The notes beneath the pieces are model-generated. The model was not told the origin of the DNA. It did not search any database and was given only the letters and a program-made list of their open reading frames with translations. Of a DNA stretch of 64,000 nt, positions 52,997 to 63,155 are shown piece after piece; the first letter of the stretch is position 1, and each line of letters begins with the position of its first letter. Position numbers and translations under genes: made by a program. Source of the DNA: an uncultured bacterium (lineage in GTDB: Bacteria; Spirochaetota; Leptospiria; Leptospirales; Leptonemataceae); assembly GCA_937928085.1 (NCBI GenBank), contig CALFVU010000014.1:62001-126000 (forward strand), given 5' to 3'.

Positions 52997-54088
52997 ATGT
53001 CAAATTCTTTTAAGGTTTATTATGATGCCAGAATGTTAGGATATTCCGGAATTGGAACCCATATAGAAGAAAACCTAAAAATACTTATAAAAAAGAAAAT
53101 GTTAGATATATATTTGATTGGAAATCCTAATACTTTACATAAATTTTTTTATAATTACAAAAAACTTATTCCCTTTTCTGCTCCGATCTACTCAATCCAG
53201 GAACAATTGTTTTTTCCAAGACAAAAGGAAGGAATATATCACATTCCTCATTATAATGCACCTATATTTTTATTGGATCGATGTGTAGTAGTAGTTCATG
53301 ACTTAATTCATTTAGATTCAGAAGAGTTTAAAAAACCGTATTATCGAGCATATGCAAAGCTACTCCTTGGGCAAATTTCAAAAAAAGCAAAAGCGATTAT
53401 CACTGTTTCGAATTATACAAAAAATAGATTTTTACAAGAATTTCCGAAAACAAAATCTAAAGTAATCACTGTGTATAATGGAATTAATCAAGCTGAATTT
53501 TATCCTGCAACAAAACTCGAAATTGAAACATTCCGAAATCAATATCATTTACCAAAAAAATTTTTTCTTGTTGTAGGTATTGGTAAGAAACACAAAAACT
53601 TAGATACCTTACTGATTTCTTTAAAAGATCTTTGGAAAAAAAATCAAATAGAATATCCTTTGGTAATAGCTGGCAATAATGCTAAAATACCAGAATACGC
53701 ACAACCATTTCTAACGGAAGAAATCAAAGATAAGGTTATCACTCTTCCTTACCTAGAAAAACAACAAATGAGAGTTTTATATTCTTCTTCTTTTTGTTGT
53801 ATTGTTCCTTCTAAATTAGAAGGTTTCGGTTTTCCTTTATTAGAAGCTATGGCTTGTGGTATACCTACAATTTCTTCGATAGCTACAAGCTTACCCGAAA
53901 TTGGAGGAGATGCTACAATTTATTTTGATCCTTACTCCCCCGAAGACATAAAAAGTGCTATCCTTAAAATTTATAATCATAAAACCTTAAGAGAAACCTT
54001 AATTCAAAAAGGGCTTAATAGAGCAAAACAATTCTCCTGGATTTCCTCTGTAAAAAAAATTATTAATATTTATAAAGAAATTTTATAA
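52997..54088 (+). CDS. GT4-family glycosyltransferase
   Basis: A GT-B fold glycosyltransferase of 363 residues that builds glycans or glycolipids from nucleotide sugars. The C-terminal nucleotide-sugar site is PSKLEGFGFPLLEAMACGIP, giving the E-x7-E motif; KVITVYNGINQAEFYP and LPYLEKQQMRVLYSSS are the usual GT4 blocks, and the N-terminal region begins VYYDARMLGYSGIGTH, the acceptor-side glycine loop. Donor and acceptor are unknown; LPS or exopolysaccharide synthesis is likely. It is followed by tpiA at 51 bp on the same strand. Confidence 0.88.
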   Translation: MSNSFKVYYDARMLGYSGIGTHIEENLKILIKKKMLDIYLIGNPNTLHKFFYNYKKLIPFSAPIYSIQEQLFFPRQKEGIYHIPHYNAPIFLLDRCVVVVHDLIHLDSEEFKKPYYRAYAKLLLGQISKKAKAIITVSNYTKNRFLQEFPKTKSKVITVYNGINQAEFYPATKLEIETFRNQYHLPKKFFLVVGIGKKHKNLDTLLISLKDLWKKNQIEYPLVIAGNNAKIPEYAQPFLTEEIKDKVITLPYLEKQQMRVLYSSSFCCIVPSKLEGFGFPLLEAMACGIPTISSIATSLPEIGGDATIYFDPYSPEDIKSAILKIYNHKTLRETLIQKGLNRAKQFSWISSVKKIINIYKEIL

Positions 54089-54139
54089 AACTATAAAAAA
54101 TTACTTGCAAAACCAAAAAACTATTTAAAAGTACAATTT

Positions 54140-54889
54140 ATGAGAAAACCACTCGTTGCTGGTAATTGGAAAATGTATAAAACACCAAAAGAAACAGAAG
54201 AATTTTTAAAAGCATTTTTACCATTCGTTCAAAACAACGAAATAGCAGAAATAGCAATATGTCCTCCTTATACTTCTTTATATATAGCACACCAACAAAT
54301 AAAAGATACTTCTATTAAACTTGGAGCACAAGACGTACATTGGGAAGACGAAGGAGCTTTTACTGGAAAAATTTCTTGTAAAATGTTAAGAGATTCTGGC
54401 TGTCATTACGTTATTATAGGACACTCTGAGCAAAGGACATACTTCTACGAAACAGACGAGACAGTAAATAAAAAAATCAAAAAAGTTTTATCAAATCATC
54501 TTGTACCTATATTATGTGTTGGAGAAACATTAGAACAAAGAAATCAAAATCAACAAAAAGAGATTGTAAAAATGCAAATCGAGAAAGCTTTCCAAACAAT
54601 TAAAGATATTGGGGAAACTGTAATTGCATATGAACCTGTTTGGGCAATAGGAACAGGTATAAATGCTACTCCAGAACAAGCACAAGAAATGCATAACTTT
54701 ATACGATCACTGATTCAAAGTTTATTTAATCAAGAAGTTGCAGAAAAAATAAGAATCATTTATGGTGGAAGTTTAAAACCAGAAAATGCAAAAGAAATTT
54801 TCTCACAAAAAGATATTGATGGAGGTTTGGTGGGTGGAGCATCACTAAAACCTGATTCATTTTATAAAATTATACAATCTGTTATATAA
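54140..54889 (+). CDS. tpiA: Triosephosphate isomerase
   Basis: TpiA interconverts dihydroxyacetone phosphate and glyceraldehyde 3-phosphate. PLVAGNWKMYKTPKET holds the catalytic Asn and Lys, VIIGHSEQRTYF the catalytic His and the dimer loop, VIAYEPVWAIGTGINAT the catalytic Glu and flexible loop, and IIYGGSLKPENAKEI the phosphate-binding loop. Length 249 is exactly usual. It lies between the glycosyltransferase and a small unknown gene on the same strand; other glycolysis genes are not seen here. Confidence 0.97.
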   Translation: MRKPLVAGNWKMYKTPKETEEFLKAFLPFVQNNEIAEIAICPPYTSLYIAHQQIKDTSIKLGAQDVHWEDEGAFTGKISCKMLRDSGCHYVIIGHSEQRTYFYETDETVNKKIKKVLSNHLVPILCVGETLEQRNQNQQKEIVKMQIEKAFQTIKDIGETVIAYEPVWAIGTGINATPEQAQEMHNFIRSLIQSLFNQEVAEKIRIIYGGSLKPENAKEIFSQKDIDGGLVGGASLKPDSFYKIIQSVI

Positions 54890-54941
54890 AAAACTTAATT
54901 AAATAATAAAGTTTCACTTCATTTTTTCGATAATAAGTACG

Positions 54942-55223
54942 ATGGCTGAAATTCGATTTATATCTCAGAACTTAGGGGCAAATACTGATTACAATATACC
55001 CGCTCTAAATAAAAAAACAGAAGAAATTGGCAAACAAGTAAAAGAGCCATCTCTAAAAGAAGAGAAAAAAGAAGTCCAAAAAATTTCTACAGAAGATTTA
55101 ATGAAATCCCTAATGAAACCAAAAGAAATAAAACGTCTACTTTATCTCGCAATACCCTTTACAAGGCATTTAATTGCAGAGCTTGATCAACAAAAAGGAA
55201 TTTTTATAGACAAAGAAAGTTAA
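54942..55223 (+). CDS. Small hydrophilic protein of unknown function (93 aa)
   Basis: No family recognised. The first half is polar and charged (EEIGKQVKEPSLKEEKKEVQ), the second half helical with a Leu/Ile-rich stretch (IKRLLYLAIPFTRHLIAEL). There is no signal peptide. It follows tpiA on the same strand by 52 bp. A real gene is likely from its size, spacing and codon use, but this is not certain. Confidence 0.55.
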   Translation: MAEIRFISQNLGANTDYNIPALNKKTEEIGKQVKEPSLKEEKKEVQKISTEDLMKSLMKPKEIKRLLYLAIPFTRHLIAELDQQKGIFIDKES

Positions 55224-55330
55224 TAAAGTTTATTTGCTAAATAATGAATATTTCTCCTTTTAATGTATCCTCTACAACTAAGGGGTTCTAGATACGCCTT
55301 GAATTCTTTTTATAGAAATTTAAAGTTTTT

Positions 55331-57769
55331 TTATATTTTAAAACCAAGTATTCTTAGAAAATCAGAAAAAATATTTTTTTTAGGATTGTATTCCATAATT
55401 AAAAAAGTAGTATCGTCCTGAAAATCTATACTTTGTCTAAACTCTTTTAATTCGTTAATCAATAGTTTTGATATTTCGTTTATGGGTAAAGAATGATATT
55501 GATTTAAAAAATCTAAAAGTCTTTTTTCTCCATATAATTCATTATTAGGACTTATAGTTTCTATCACACCATCAGAAAATAAAAAAAGTTTTGTTTCGGG
55601 TTCGATTTCAATCCAATTACTTTCAAATTCAGATTCGGAAATACCTAACAATTTTTGGTTTTTTTCTATTTTATATAAAGGTTGATTTTTTGCTTTTATA
55701 TACATACCCGGATGAGCAGAATTGATGAATTCTATTTTTCCAGTCGATATTTCTAAAATAAAAGCAAACAAAGTTAAAAATTCATACCCCTTATATCGAT
55801 TCGTTAAAAACAAATTAATCATATTTACAATTTTAGATAAACTAAAATGATGATCAATTCCGTAATGAACTATAGAACGTATAGAACTTACTAAATAACC
55901 TGATCCCAAACCATGACCACTCACATCCCCCAAAAACACTGCTATATGATCATAATCCACAGGTAAAATATCTATATAATCTCCAGAAACAGAAATCACA
56001 GGGTGATTAAAATATTCAATTTTTACCCCTTCAGGAAATTCTTTTAATTGAAAACTTAATTTTCTCTGAAATTTTCCAGATAGTAGTATATAACGAACTT
56101 TTTTTCGTTTATCCACCTCTCTAAAAAGAATATAGATATTATATATCATAATTGTTGCTAACCGAGCAACTTCTTGTAAATATCGAATTTCAGAAATATA
56201 AAATTTATTTCTATGCCCAGGATAACCAATCATTAATGCACTTTGTGGATACTGATCTATTTTTTTCTTATATAAATCAAAATCTTTCTTATAATAAAAT
56301 TTATAAAAAAAATTTATAATTTTTAAAAAATAAATATAAAAAGTCTCCAAAAAATATTTTTTCTCTCCTAATCCAATTAATAATAGTATTTTGTTTTTAT
56401 ATAAAAAATCTAACAATTTCTTTTTTTTTCCAGTAGAGTATAAAATATAAGTTGTTGCGATAATCTTTTCTGGTTTTACATATTTCCAGATGGAATCCTC
56501 TACACTAAGTTCCTTTACAAAATTAGGAGATAAATCCAAATTCGAAATAAAGTTTTTTGGTAGTAATAAATAACAATGATTCAAATTCAACACTTGTATG
56601 ACTTCTGATAAAAATTGTTCTATGGCAAGCTTTGGTCTAGAAATTCGGGACAAAATTTTGGATAGTCTCATTAAAGATAATATAAATTCTCTTTGTGGTA
56701 TTAAGAATCTTTTATTGATAATACGAAAAAGCTTTTGTCTTAAAGGTTCTATTACTAAAGAAAGCAAGATTAAAAAAATAATATCGAAAAAAAATTTATA
56801 AGCTTCTTCTGGAAACAAAAACGTATATAAATATATACCTATAAAATAAATTCCAATAAAAACTAATGTTAACAATCCAAGAATTAAAGTTTTTGTTATA
56901 ATAATCTGATTTGGTACTAAATACATTCTATATACGCTGTAAGCTATTAAAACTGGATACACAAAAGAACTAATTAAGTAAAAAGCTGAGGGGATATATT
57001 TTATATAAAATAAAAAGACTAAGTTTAATGTTCCTAAAAGATTGCCAAAAATAAAACTAAAGATTTTTTGTTTATCTATCTTATCTAGATTAGGATTAAA
57101 ACAACGAATTAAATTGATGATTAAAGAGACAAATAAAATAAAATAAAAAACAATAAAACACCAAACCAGTAAGATCTCTCTTAAGCCTAATAGATCGAAA
57201 GATAAAAAACTAAAAATGATGATACTTATGATCGTAGCTTCTGTAAGCAAAATAAAAGTATTGATGCTTTTTCCTATAAATCGTACTTGTAAATTCAAAA
57301 ATGCCAAAATAAACCAGCTAAGAAAAAAAAGAAAAATATCTAGAAGAATTCCTATTTTATAATACATAAATAAAAGAGTTAAATAAATTAATAAACTCTT
57401 TAAAAGAAAAAAAATTGAAAAGTAAACATCTTTTAGTGATTCATAAAACCAAATAGCAAAAAAAAGATTTAATAATCCAATCAAAATAGGTAAATAAAAA
57501 ATTTTTATAAAATCCACAAAATAATAATATTTTAATGGCATCAAGTAATTTGTATCATTGATTTGAACAATTGCCAGGCTTTGTGTTTCTTTAATACTTT
57601 GAATTTTTTCTAAAATCAAATTTTTATTTTCGGATAATAAAATTGTGTTGTCAAAAAAATAAAAAATTGGTTCTCTACGGACAGGCGTTTTGAAAGAATA
57701 ATATAAATTTGTTATAAACACAACAAAACCAAGAAAAAATAAAATATAAAGATTAGAATGATTACGCAT
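55331..57769 (-). CDS. Multi-pass membrane SpoIIE-type PP2C phosphatase with GAF-like region
   Basis: The N-terminal 370 residues have about ten hydrophobic segments, and a GAF-like region spans about 375-540. The PPM/SpoIIE catalytic domain follows: VSGDYIDILPVDYDHIAVFL (the GGD-type first block as S-G-D-Y), GDVSGHGLGSGYLVSSIRS, LFSDGVIE and DDTTFLI. All key aspartates are kept, so it is probably active. ATG 57769 overlaps the stop of the preceding membrane protein by 8 nt, which couples the two. The likely role is a membrane sensor that acts on STAS-type anti-anti-sigma factors, although no such partner is in the window. Confidence 0.86.
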   Translation of the reverse strand: MRNHSNLYILFFLGFVVFITNLYYSFKTPVRREPIFYFFDNTILLSENKNLILEKIQSIKETQSLAIVQINDTNYLMPLKYYYFVDFIKIFYLPILIGLLNLFFAIWFYESLKDVYFSIFFLLKSLLIYLTLLFMYYKIGILLDIFLFFLSWFILAFLNLQVRFIGKSINTFILLTEATIISIIIFSFLSFDLLGLREILLVWCFIVFYFILFVSLIINLIRCFNPNLDKIDKQKIFSFIFGNLLGTLNLVFLFYIKYIPSAFYLISSFVYPVLIAYSVYRMYLVPNQIIITKTLILGLLTLVFIGIYFIGIYLYTFLFPEEAYKFFFDIIFLILLSLVIEPLRQKLFRIINKRFLIPQREFILSLMRLSKILSRISRPKLAIEQFLSEVIQVLNLNHCYLLLPKNFISNLDLSPNFVKELSVEDSIWKYVKPEKIIATTYILYSTGKKKKLLDFLYKNKILLLIGLGEKKYFLETFYIYFLKIINFFYKFYYKKDFDLYKKKIDQYPQSALMIGYPGHRNKFYISEIRYLQEVARLATIMIYNIYILFREVDKRKKVRYILLSGKFQRKLSFQLKEFPEGVKIEYFNHPVISVSGDYIDILPVDYDHIAVFLGDVSGHGLGSGYLVSSIRSIVHYGIDHHFSLSKIVNMINLFLTNRYKGYEFLTLFAFILEISTGKIEFINSAHPGMYIKAKNQPLYKIEKNQKLLGISESEFESNWIEIEPETKLFLFSDGVIETISPNNELYGEKRLLDFLNQYHSLPINEISKLLINELKEFRQSIDFQDDTTFLIMEYNPKKNIFSDFLRILGFKI

Positions 57770-58982
57770 AAAGACTACCGCGATAGACAATATTAAATAA
57801 TTCATTCTCTAAATAAAAAAAGGAATAGGTTTCTTTAGGCTGTAGAAATAACCTAAGATAATAATTCAATGGAATGATTTTTCCCTTTGACTTTATTAAA
57901 TAATGTTTAGGAGTATCACAATAAATTGTAACGTATTCTTTTTCTGGATGAATCTCTAAAATTAAAATTTCGATTGGATAATTTTCTATTTCAAATTCTT
58001 TTTGCTCTTTTATCTTTTTTAAAAAATCATTTATTTTAAAATTTTCTTTGTGATCATTTAAATACGCAAATATATACCCTAACTTACCAGCTAAAATCAT
58101 CCCAGCAATTCCATTCATTTTCGGAATTGAAATAATTATACAATAAACAATTTTTTGATCTCTAAAAAATTCAATTAACGTGGCAGTTAGAATTTTTTTT
58201 AACTTGATATCAAAATTTGGGATGTATGGTGGAATCTGAGATTGTAACATTTCTTTAACTTTTTCTGCAATTTTAATTTCTTCTTCGAATTTAGAAATAT
58301 TTTGGATTCGTTTTTTTAAAATCTCATCATGAATTAAAAAAGCAGCTTTCGCAGCAAACACTTCTAAAGCCCGATTTGCATATTGATTTTGTATTGGATT
58401 ATGAAAACTTATAAAACCCATCAATCGATTTAAATGATAAAAAGGAACTATCGCATAAACAGAAAATTTTTGTAATATTTTTTTTTCTTCTATTTCTAAA
58501 GGTAAAGTTTCGTTATGGATAATACTATAGTTTTTTCTAAGTAATTTCATTAAATAAAATATTCTTTTTTTTTGAATGATTTGAATATTTTGTATTTTAC
58601 CTTTGTAGTATAAATACATTATAAAACTTTTTTTATCTGTGTTTAAAATAAAAAGTCGGCATTCATTTACTTTTAACCAGATCATCAATTCTGGAGTTAT
58701 TTTATAAATAAAATTTTCTAACGTAAAAAATCGGGCTAAAAATTCAAAATGATGAAATTCTGAATCCAATAAATAATCCCAATTGAAATCAATAAAGATA
58801 TTAGAGACTAAAAACTCTCTTAAAGGAAATAAAATAATGACGAGTACCACAACGAATGCTATAATTCGAATTTCTTTTTCTAAAAAAAAAGAAGCAAAAT
58901 AGTAAAATATTAAATAATTTATAATAACTAAAAAAGTAATTAAAAGATTTACCCAATATTTACGGATAAAGTAATACATCAT
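57762..58982 (-). CDS. Membrane GAF protein with degenerate SpoIIE-like domain (pseudophosphatase)
   Basis: Two N-terminal membrane helices (about 8-55), then a GAF-like sensor domain (about 75-235: VFAAKAAFLIHDEIL at its end). A linker helix follows (AEKVKEMLQSQIPPYIPNFD, the QxxLLP-type entry of SpoIIE-like phosphatases) and a 130-residue domain with the SpoIIE strand order but without GGD, GDVSGHG or the C-terminal DD; the corresponding stretch reads SIPKMNGIAGMILAGKLG. It therefore looks like a catalytically dead partner of the active phosphatase next door. Its start shares one base with the argJ stop (TAATG). Confidence 0.72.
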   Translation of the reverse strand: MMYYFIRKYWVNLLITFLVIINYLIFYYFASFFLEKEIRIIAFVVVLVIILFPLREFLVSNIFIDFNWDYLLDSEFHHFEFLARFFTLENFIYKITPELMIWLKVNECRLFILNTDKKSFIMYLYYKGKIQNIQIIQKKRIFYLMKLLRKNYSIIHNETLPLEIEEKKILQKFSVYAIVPFYHLNRLMGFISFHNPIQNQYANRALEVFAAKAAFLIHDEILKKRIQNISKFEEEIKIAEKVKEMLQSQIPPYIPNFDIKLKKILTATLIEFFRDQKIVYCIIISIPKMNGIAGMILAGKLGYIFAYLNDHKENFKINDFLKKIKEQKEFEIENYPIEILILEIHPEKEYVTIYCDTPKHYLIKSKGKIIPLNYYLRLFLQPKETYSFFYLENELFNIVYRGSLYA

Positions 58983-60277
58983 TAAGTAGTATATTCAGAA
59001 TTAATTTTTATATATTCGTAGCTTAGATCACAACCCCAAAAACTATCTAAATATTTTCCTTGATTCAAATCTACATCAAAATAAATTTCTGAATTTTTAA
59101 AGTTTTCCTTTAGATGTTCTAAATCCATAACCATAGGAAATATCTCTTTTCCATTACAGTAAATTTTTAATTTCGAAGTATCAAAATACTCATCAATTTT
59201 ACCAATTGCCATAATCAATCTACCCCAATTAGGATCACCCCCAAAAATAGCTGTTTTTATTAATGGACTATTGATGATAGATCGACCTAATTTTTCTGAA
59301 ATACTTTTTGTTGGGGCATTCAAAATATTAACTCTAAAAATTTTAGTAGAACCCTCTCCATCGCGCACAATAGCTTTTGATAATTGTAAACAAATTCGAT
59401 ACAATCTTAAAAAAAATTCAAGGGTTTCTTCAGATAGATTTGTATGTTTTTTTAACATAAGAAACACTTGGTAAAAAAGCTCTTCTTGATCTTTACTCCC
59501 CCAATCCACAAGAGATAAAAATATATTTTTCTCCAGATTTTCCAATTTGATTTTTTCTTCTTCTGGAAATTCAATACGAATCTTAGAACTTCCATTAGCT
59601 AAAATAACAAACGTATCACTGGTAGAAGTATCTGAATCTACAGAAATTCTATTAAAAGTTCTATCTGCAATAAAACAAGTTAATCTTTGCAGATCTTGTG
59701 AATGTATAGTAACATCAGTAATTACATATGCTAGCATAGTTGCCATGTTAGGAGAAATCATTCCAGCTCCTTTTGCAATACCTAAAATAGTATATTCAGA
59801 ATGTGCAAAAGATGCAATTTTAATAAATTGATCAGTTGTAAGGATTGCTTCGGAAAAAGAAATTGGCAAAATCTCTAAATGGTTCTTAATATCTTTACAT
59901 GCTTTTTTGATAATTTCTGGATTTAATTTTCGACCGATCACTCCCGTGCTCGAAGGCAAAACATTAGTGTCTTTTATACCTAAAGTCTCTGCAGTCCATT
60001 TACAAGATTGATAAGCTAACTCTAAACCTTCTTTACCTGTAGCTACGTTAGAATTTCCCGAATTTACGATAACACATTGCATTGTTCCTTTCTTTGCATG
60101 TTCTCTTCCAACCACAATAGGATTTCCTACAAATTGATTTTTTGTAAACACAGCTCCAATCGTACAAAGTGTTTCACTAAATATAAAACCAAAATCCTTT
60201 TTTAAATTCGGCTTTATACCACAATGCCAGCCATTAAGAAAAAATTTTTGTGGAACGTGAACTTTTGTTTGTATCAT
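58982..60277 (-). CDS. argJ: Glutamate N-acetyltransferase / N-acetylglutamate synthase
   Basis: ArgJ recycles the acetyl group in arginine synthesis. It is made as one chain that cleaves itself; the nucleophile is the Thr in GAGMISPNMATMLAYVITD, kept here. Other blocks are NGWHCGIKPNLKKD, NSGNSNVATGKEG, GVIGRKLNPE, DTSTSDTFVILANG, and the C-terminal FGGDPNWGRLIMAIG with DLNQG. Length 431 is slightly above the usual 400. It heads the minus-strand run argJ-pseudophosphatase-phosphatase, with one base shared at the next start. The link between an arginine gene and a signalling pair is probably accidental. Confidence 0.95.
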   Translation of the reverse strand: MIQTKVHVPQKFFLNGWHCGIKPNLKKDFGFIFSETLCTIGAVFTKNQFVGNPIVVGREHAKKGTMQCVIVNSGNSNVATGKEGLELAYQSCKWTAETLGIKDTNVLPSSTGVIGRKLNPEIIKKACKDIKNHLEILPISFSEAILTTDQFIKIASFAHSEYTILGIAKGAGMISPNMATMLAYVITDVTIHSQDLQRLTCFIADRTFNRISVDSDTSTSDTFVILANGSSKIRIEFPEEEKIKLENLEKNIFLSLVDWGSKDQEELFYQVFLMLKKHTNLSEETLEFFLRLYRICLQLSKAIVRDGEGSTKIFRVNILNAPTKSISEKLGRSIINSPLIKTAIFGGDPNWGRLIMAIGKIDEYFDTSKLKIYCNGKEIFPMVMDLEHLKENFKNSEIYFDVDLNQGKYLDSFWGCDLSYEYIKINSEYTT

Positions 60278-60438
60278 ATTGTGAAATTTCCATTTTGTAG
60301 AATTTTTTTATTTTATCAAGTGAATTCTTATAAAAAAGTTACAATTCTAATTCAACATAAGTTTGATTTTGTATTATAAAATCTTCGAGCTGTTATTCTT
60401 GTTGCTAAAGTAAAAAACTAAAAAATTTTGCTTATTAT

Positions 60439-61242
60439 ATGGAGATTTTACAATTTTACGAGTTTAAAACAATTCCAGAAAATCAATTAGAATTTTTTAA
60501 AGAATGGTTTTATAAAAAATGTATTCAATATAATTTAAAAGGATTAATTCTTTTAGCAAAAGAAGGAATCAATCTATCCGTATCGGGCGATTTATTTTTT
60601 TTAAAACAATTTCTTAACGAATGCTATCAAGAACCTTTTTTATTAGGAAAAAAAACAAGAATTCGAATCCAACCAATCGATTCTATTGCTTATAAAAAGT
60701 TGATTATAAAAATTAAGCCTCAGATTATACCTTTTCCAGTAGAAGTTGATCATAGCTTGAATCAAAATCGTTTTATAAGTCCAGAGGAATTTCAAAAACT
60801 TATGGAAGAGGAAAAAGCAATTCCTGTAGACACACGAAACTATTATGAATGGAAAATTGGTAGTTTTAAAAATTCAATACAATTTCCAATCCGTACCTTT
60901 CGAGATTTGCCTAACCATATCGAATGGTTTAAAGAGCAATATAAAAAAAATGTAGATAAAATTTTTGTTACTTTTTGTACAGGTGGAATTCGATGTGAGA
61001 AAGTTGTGCCATTTTTGGTAGAAAAAGGATATGAAGTGTATCAAATCGAAGGGGGAATTTTAAATTATTTTTTTACTTTTGGAAATTCAAAACATTTCTG
61101 GGAAGGCGAATGTTTTGTTTTTGATGAAAGATATTCTATTTTGCCAAACTTTAAAAAAGGAACAATTCAACAGTGTGAATTATGCGGACAACCAGTTCTT
61201 AATTACCGGTGTGTACGGTGTGGAAATTTTTCTATTGCGTAA
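60439..61242 (+). CDS. trhO: tRNA uridine(34) hydroxylase TrhO (rhodanese family)
   Basis: TrhO introduces the 5-hydroxyl group of ho5U34 in certain tRNAs. The N-terminal acylphosphatase-like domain has LKGLILLAKEGINLSVSGD, and the rhodanese domain includes VDTRNYYEWKIGSFKNSIQF and FVTFCTGGIRCEKVVPFL with the essential Cys in CTGGIRCEK. The C-terminus has a Cys cluster (CELCGQPVLNYRCVRCG) that may bind zinc, as in several family members. Length 267 is short but complete. The gene diverges from argJ across 161 bp and precedes mqnC. Confidence 0.9.
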   Translation: MEILQFYEFKTIPENQLEFFKEWFYKKCIQYNLKGLILLAKEGINLSVSGDLFFLKQFLNECYQEPFLLGKKTRIRIQPIDSIAYKKLIIKIKPQIIPFPVEVDHSLNQNRFISPEEFQKLMEEEKAIPVDTRNYYEWKIGSFKNSIQFPIRTFRDLPNHIEWFKEQYKKNVDKIFVTFCTGGIRCEKVVPFLVEKGYEVYQIEGGILNYFFTFGNSKHFWEGECFVFDERYSILPNFKKGTIQQCELCGQPVLNYRCVRCGNFSIA

Positions 61243-61277
61243 TTTTTTATTATATATAATAAAAAAAGAGATGTTGT

Positions 61278-62411
61278 ATGAGTACAATAATGCAAAATCT
61301 TGAAAACAACAAAAAACGTTTAACTTCACAAATTTTAGAAAAAGCATTAAAAGGTATACGAATTACTCCCGAAGAAGCATATTATTTATACATCGAAGGT
61401 GATTTTTTAGAAATTCAATATGTAGCACGCGAAATCCGTAATCGAATCAATCAACCAGGAATAGTGAGCTATACCGCTTTTCGAGTAATCAATTATACAA
61501 ACTATTGCAATGTAGAATGCTCATTTTGCTCTTTTATGGATGAGATAAATTCGAATCGAGGATATGTCTTAACGAAAGATGAAATTTTAAAAAAAATGGA
61601 AGAAGCTATTGCTTTAGGAGCTCCACAAATGTTTTTTCAGGGTGGAGTGTATCCGAAAATTCCTTTTGATTATTACTTAGATATATTAAGTTCTGTAAAA
61701 AAAGAATTTGGAAAAGAAATTCATATCCGTGGTTTTTCCCCTATTGAGTTATTAAACCTTAAAAACATCACAGGTCTTAGTTTAGAAGAAGTATTAATAC
61801 AATTAAAACAAGCGGGTCTGGATTCTGTTCCGGGGGCTGGAGCTGAAATTTTAACCGAAAGAATGAGGAATCTTTTGTCCCCAAAAAAGACTACTCCAGA
61901 AGAATGGGTTTATGTAATGGAAACTTGTCATAAATTGAATTTAAAGGGTAGTGCAAATATCGTTTGGGGTTCAGAAGAAACAAAATGGGAAGTGATCCAA
62001 CATTTAAATTTAATTCGCGATCTGCAAGATCGCACTCAAGGTTTTTTTTCTTTTATCCCTTGGACTTTTCAGAAACAAACCAAAAAGTTTTATGTAAGAA
62101 ATGTACCTGCCAACGAGTACTTAAAAGTTCTTGCAATTTGTAGAATATTTTTAGATAACATACCCCATATAGAAACAAGCTTAATGGTATTGGGTAAAGG
62201 AGTAGGTCAAATTGCACTACAATCTGGAGCTGATGATGTTTCTTCTGTTATTATAGAAGAGAATGTCCTAAAAAGCTATGGCATAAATAACGAAGACAAT
62301 TTAAAAGAATTTTTGTTAGAAAGCGGTTTTTTTCCGATTAAGCGAGATTTTAATTATCAGTATTATACAAATCCTAAATTTTTTTTAAAATCACAAAAAG
62401 GGAATATATAA
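61278..62411 (+). CDS. mqnC: Cyclic dehypoxanthinyl futalosine synthase (MqnC)
   Basis: A radical SAM enzyme of the futalosine menaquinone pathway that cyclises dehypoxanthine futalosine. The cluster motif CNVECSFC gives Cys77, Cys81 and Cys84 (C-x3-C-x2-C); [34 protein letters not shown] and [18 protein letters not shown] (the MqnC form, MqnE differs here) are diagnostic, with [15 protein letters not shown] near the end. It shows that this organism probably makes menaquinone by the alternative route. The last 21 bp overlap the convergent HATPase gene. Confidence 0.92.
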   Translation: MSTIMQNLENNKKRLTSQILEKALKGIRITPEEAYYLYIEGDFLEIQYVAREIRNRINQPGIVSYTAFRVINYTNYCNVECSFCSFMDEINSNRGYVLTKDEILKKMEEAIALGAPQMFFQGGVYPKIPFDYYLDILSSVKKEFGKEIHIRGFSPIELLNLKNITGLSLEEVLIQLKQAGLDSVPGAGAEILTERMRNLLSPKKTTPEEWVYVMETCHKLNLKGSANIVWGSEETKWEVIQHLNLIRDLQDRTQGFFSFIPWTFQKQTKKFYVRNVPANEYLKVLAICRIFLDNIPHIETSLMVLGKGVGQIALQSGADDVSSVIIEENVLKSYGINNEDNLKEFLLESGFFPIKRDFNYQYYTNPKFFLKSQKGNI

Positions 62412-63155
62412 ATGCTTGCTTTGAATTTTTTGTCTTATTGATTCTACACTTTCTTTTGAACTTTTTTGCAATATTTCGAATTTTTTTCTTGGTAACAAAT
62501 ATTTTGAATCCATCGGTATATAAACGCGAGAAACAATCATATCTTTCCCATGTTGATTTTGATGATTAAAAATCAAAAAATTTCTATGTTCTAATCCCAT
62601 TTGTTTTAACAACGTTACTATCATTGCAATTCCCATTCCTGCACCTTCCTCCGCATCACTATAGTTTGAATAGTAATCATACACACTCACTATATTTCTG
62701 GATTCCATAAACTTTTTTCGAATTCGTTCTTCTTCTCTTTGCAATAGAGAACCTTCATTTAGAACATGAATCATACAAACCTTAGGATGAAAAGAAAATA
62801 TCAAACAAAACCAATAATCAAATTCCATCGATTTATTTTCGAACTCTTCTATTTTTACAAAATATAGAAGGTGTTTAAAAATTCTTAATAACTTCTTATA
62901 ATCTAATTCTTTTGTAGGATCTAAATTATATCTTTCTATAATCCATCGTTTTACATTTGCTTTGAATGCATTTTGTAATAACTCTTTAACAATTGCATCA
63001 ATAGAAATTAAATGTGTTCTAAAAAAATTATATTGATGATTTTTTTGATAAATATCTTGAATTTTTTTTTCTAAATTTTGATCATAAATTTTTCCTAAAA
63101 GTATATAGTTTTCAAAAAATTTTTGTATATCTGGAAAATCTTTTAAAAAATCCAT
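62391..63155 (-). CDS. Histidine-kinase-like ATPase (GHKL) protein without kinase His domain
   Basis: The C-terminal half is a GHKL ATPase domain: [18 protein letters not shown] is the N-box (E-x-x-x-N-A), and [19 protein letters not shown] is the G-box. No dimerisation/His domain, receiver or membrane segment is seen, so it is not a normal sensor kinase. Stand-alone domains of this kind act as anti-sigma or partner-switch kinases (RsbW/SpoIIAB-like), which would match the SpoIIE-type phosphatases in the window, but no sequence link is proved. It shares one base with the thrC stop (TGATG). Confidence 0.75.
   Translation of the reverse strand: MDFLKDFPDIQKFFENYILLGKIYDQNLEKKIQDIYQKNHQYNFFRTHLISIDAIVKELLQNAFKANVKRWIIERYNLDPTKELDYKKLLRIFKHLLYFVKIEEFENKSMEFDYWFCLIFSFHPKVCMIHVLNEGSLLQREEERIRKKFMESRNIVSVYDYYSNYSDAEEGAGMGIAMIVTLLKQMGLEHRNFLIFNHQNQHGKDMIVSRVYIPMDSKYLLPRKKFEILQKSSKESVESIRQKIQSKHLYIPFL

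Noticed and set aside
55224-55330. Terminator between the small gene after tpiA and the phosphatase gene
   Set aside because: AAGG and CCTT can pair around GGTTCTAGATACG, but the stem is only four bases and no good T-run follows.
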